Below are positions 7,501 through 7,602 of a DNA stretch of 7,602 nt, one piece after another; the stretch's first letter is position 1; every line of letters begins with the position of its first letter. A program made the position numbers and the translations under genes. This stretch comes from Sphingomonas sp. (lineage in GTDB: Bacteria > Pseudomonadota > Alphaproteobacteria > Sphingomonadales > Sphingomonadaceae), in assembly GCA_019247755.1 (NCBI GenBank), contig JAFBAM010000214.1:1-7602 (forward strand), read 5' to 3'. The notes under the pieces are model-generated. The model saw nothing but the letters and a program-made list of their open reading frames with translations. It was not told where the DNA came from and ran no database searches.

Positions 7501-7602
7501 TGGCGTCGGCCTTGGCCAAACCAGCACGCAGAAATTCATTCGCGGGCTGCTGCGGAAGATCCCGCTGAAGCTCAATGTTACGATCTCCGGGCCGTTCCGG
7601 GC
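4562..7602 (+). CDS. ydbH: YdbH-family AsmA-like intermembrane phospholipid transport protein, 3' end beyond window
   Basis: One frame runs without a stop from ATG 4562 to the window edge (1013 codons plus two bases). A basic N-terminus is followed by a single membrane segment at about residues 25-46, then a very long beta-rich chain expected to lie in the periplasm. YdbH proteins, with TamB and YhdP, are thought to form hydrophobic grooves carrying phospholipids to the outer membrane. Family-like features are PFGPV at 168-172 and 791-795, VNPGI (823-827), EWPFMGG (850-856), FDGVLP (902-907), GGRLDSRPGGGSLAY (919-933), and a C-terminal block from about 950 with RFKSMIIRLDGDLAGEF. Only a short end should be missing. 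Four cysteines in the predicted periplasmic part fall in two pairs (202/233 and 528/551), suggesting disulfides. GGAGGGG (4542-4548) is 13 nt from the ATG, a long spacing. In enterobacteria ynbE and ydbL follow this gene; here that stretch is out of view. Confidence 0.85.
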   Translation, partial: MADRPNENSLGETIIVRRGTRWGRVASLVALGFLVLLVVAVIIAWIERRPIATHYLKSEFERRGVTASYHLDRVGLRTQEVSNLVIGDPQRPDLIARYAHIETRLKWNGSFEVYRIVARGVRLRGRLIHGRVSWGQIDRMMPPPSNKPFALPDFVLDIRDSTIALATPFGPVGFALEGNGKLSGGFAGHAAVVSPQLVPGRCAAANLHAYVAVAVVARRPRVDGPVTLGRFACPSSRFDVAAPRFDVKASFNEAFTSVDGSGRMAIATLVAGSNGLANFIGDITFKGPISDVTGTVKLSAQKSRMATIYADRTRLDGGYHLGLRSGTFDMAGDYAADSAALDPSMIAGVTQPLAAAAKTPIGPVAKSIGDAISSTARNFNSAGHLKVVNFPGGGAARITDANIVGPNGARARVFGGSGVTYYWPAGGLRIDGNIEMGGGGLPQGRVSLSQPRAGAPMSGVANLEPYSANGQRLALSTIQFGPGPGGSTALSTTAQLDGRFPKGRVQALRLPITGQIGKGGSFAFGTSCAVVSVNYFQMNAIQLGPTRLPVCPIGPAIIVKRPGGPLLTNARFNGPVLNGRLGSSPLHLQAAGGQVVGKEFAFNRLGMRLGKPTSPVLFDATRLNGTFVGAGISGRFAGATASIGKVPLLLSDGSGKWLFHNNDLTADAALTVSDRDANPRFYPLKSNDVHFSLAGDYVRATGGLHHPASGALVTNVSIEHQLSSGVGHATLDVPGLTFGPNLQPDEITRLTEGVIALVNGTISGKGRIDWNGTKVTSSGDFSTANLDLAAPFGPVTGMSGTIHFDDLLGLTTPPGQTLTVKSVNPGILVENGVLRYQLLPDQLIRIERGEWPFMGGRLILHETVLNFAHPTAKRLTFEVVGLDAHTFVSTLGFKELDATGTFDGVLPMIFDENGGRIVGGRLDSRPGGGSLAYNGVVNKADLGTMGNIAFNALRDLRFKSMIIRLDGDLAGEFTSRLAIDGVGLGQTSTQKFIRGLLRKIPLKLNVTISGPFR

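Overview
The window looks like a chromosomal core region of a GC-rich alphaproteobacterium, most likely one of the Sphingomonadales. That placement rests on the protein styles read by eye (a dnaK-dnaJ pair, alphaproteobacterial-type PurB and RadC, a YdbH-like envelope protein) and on strong G/C at third codon positions. No database search was possible, so the taxonomic call is an inference. I see no mobile element, CRISPR array, tRNA or rRNA.

Layout. Bases 1-261 are the 3' end of dnaK (+). After a 64-bp gap holding a GC-rich hairpin comes a complete dnaJ (326-1444, +). Facing it on the minus strand is a block of three genes, transcribed right to left: radC (4444-3749), purB (3701-2376) and a gene for a small phytochrome-like PAS-GAF protein (2292-1441). 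The stop codons of dnaJ and the PAS-GAF gene overlap in the tetranucleotide TTAG (1441-1444), so the two convergent genes share their ends. A 117-bp divergent gap (4445-4561) with a 12-bp perfect palindrome separates radC from a very large plus-strand gene (4562 to beyond 7602). That gene encodes a YdbH-family (AsmA-like) intermembrane lipid-transport protein and is open at the window edge.

How the genes relate. DnaK and DnaJ are the Hsp70 chaperone and its co-chaperone. PurB is housekeeping purine synthesis. RadC is a JAMM-fold protein of unsettled function. The YdbH-like protein is a predicted inner-membrane-anchored, periplasm-spanning protein for phospholipid movement to the outer membrane. 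The least ordinary gene is the 283-residue PAS-GAF protein. It resembles the photosensory N-terminus of a bacteriophytochrome but has no PHY domain and no histidine kinase, and by hand alignment it lacks the bilin-attaching Cys and the conserved chromophore-pocket His residues. It may be a light-blind descendant acting as a small-molecule or protein-interaction module.

Nearly all bases are assigned. No gene-free stretch exceeds 120 bp.
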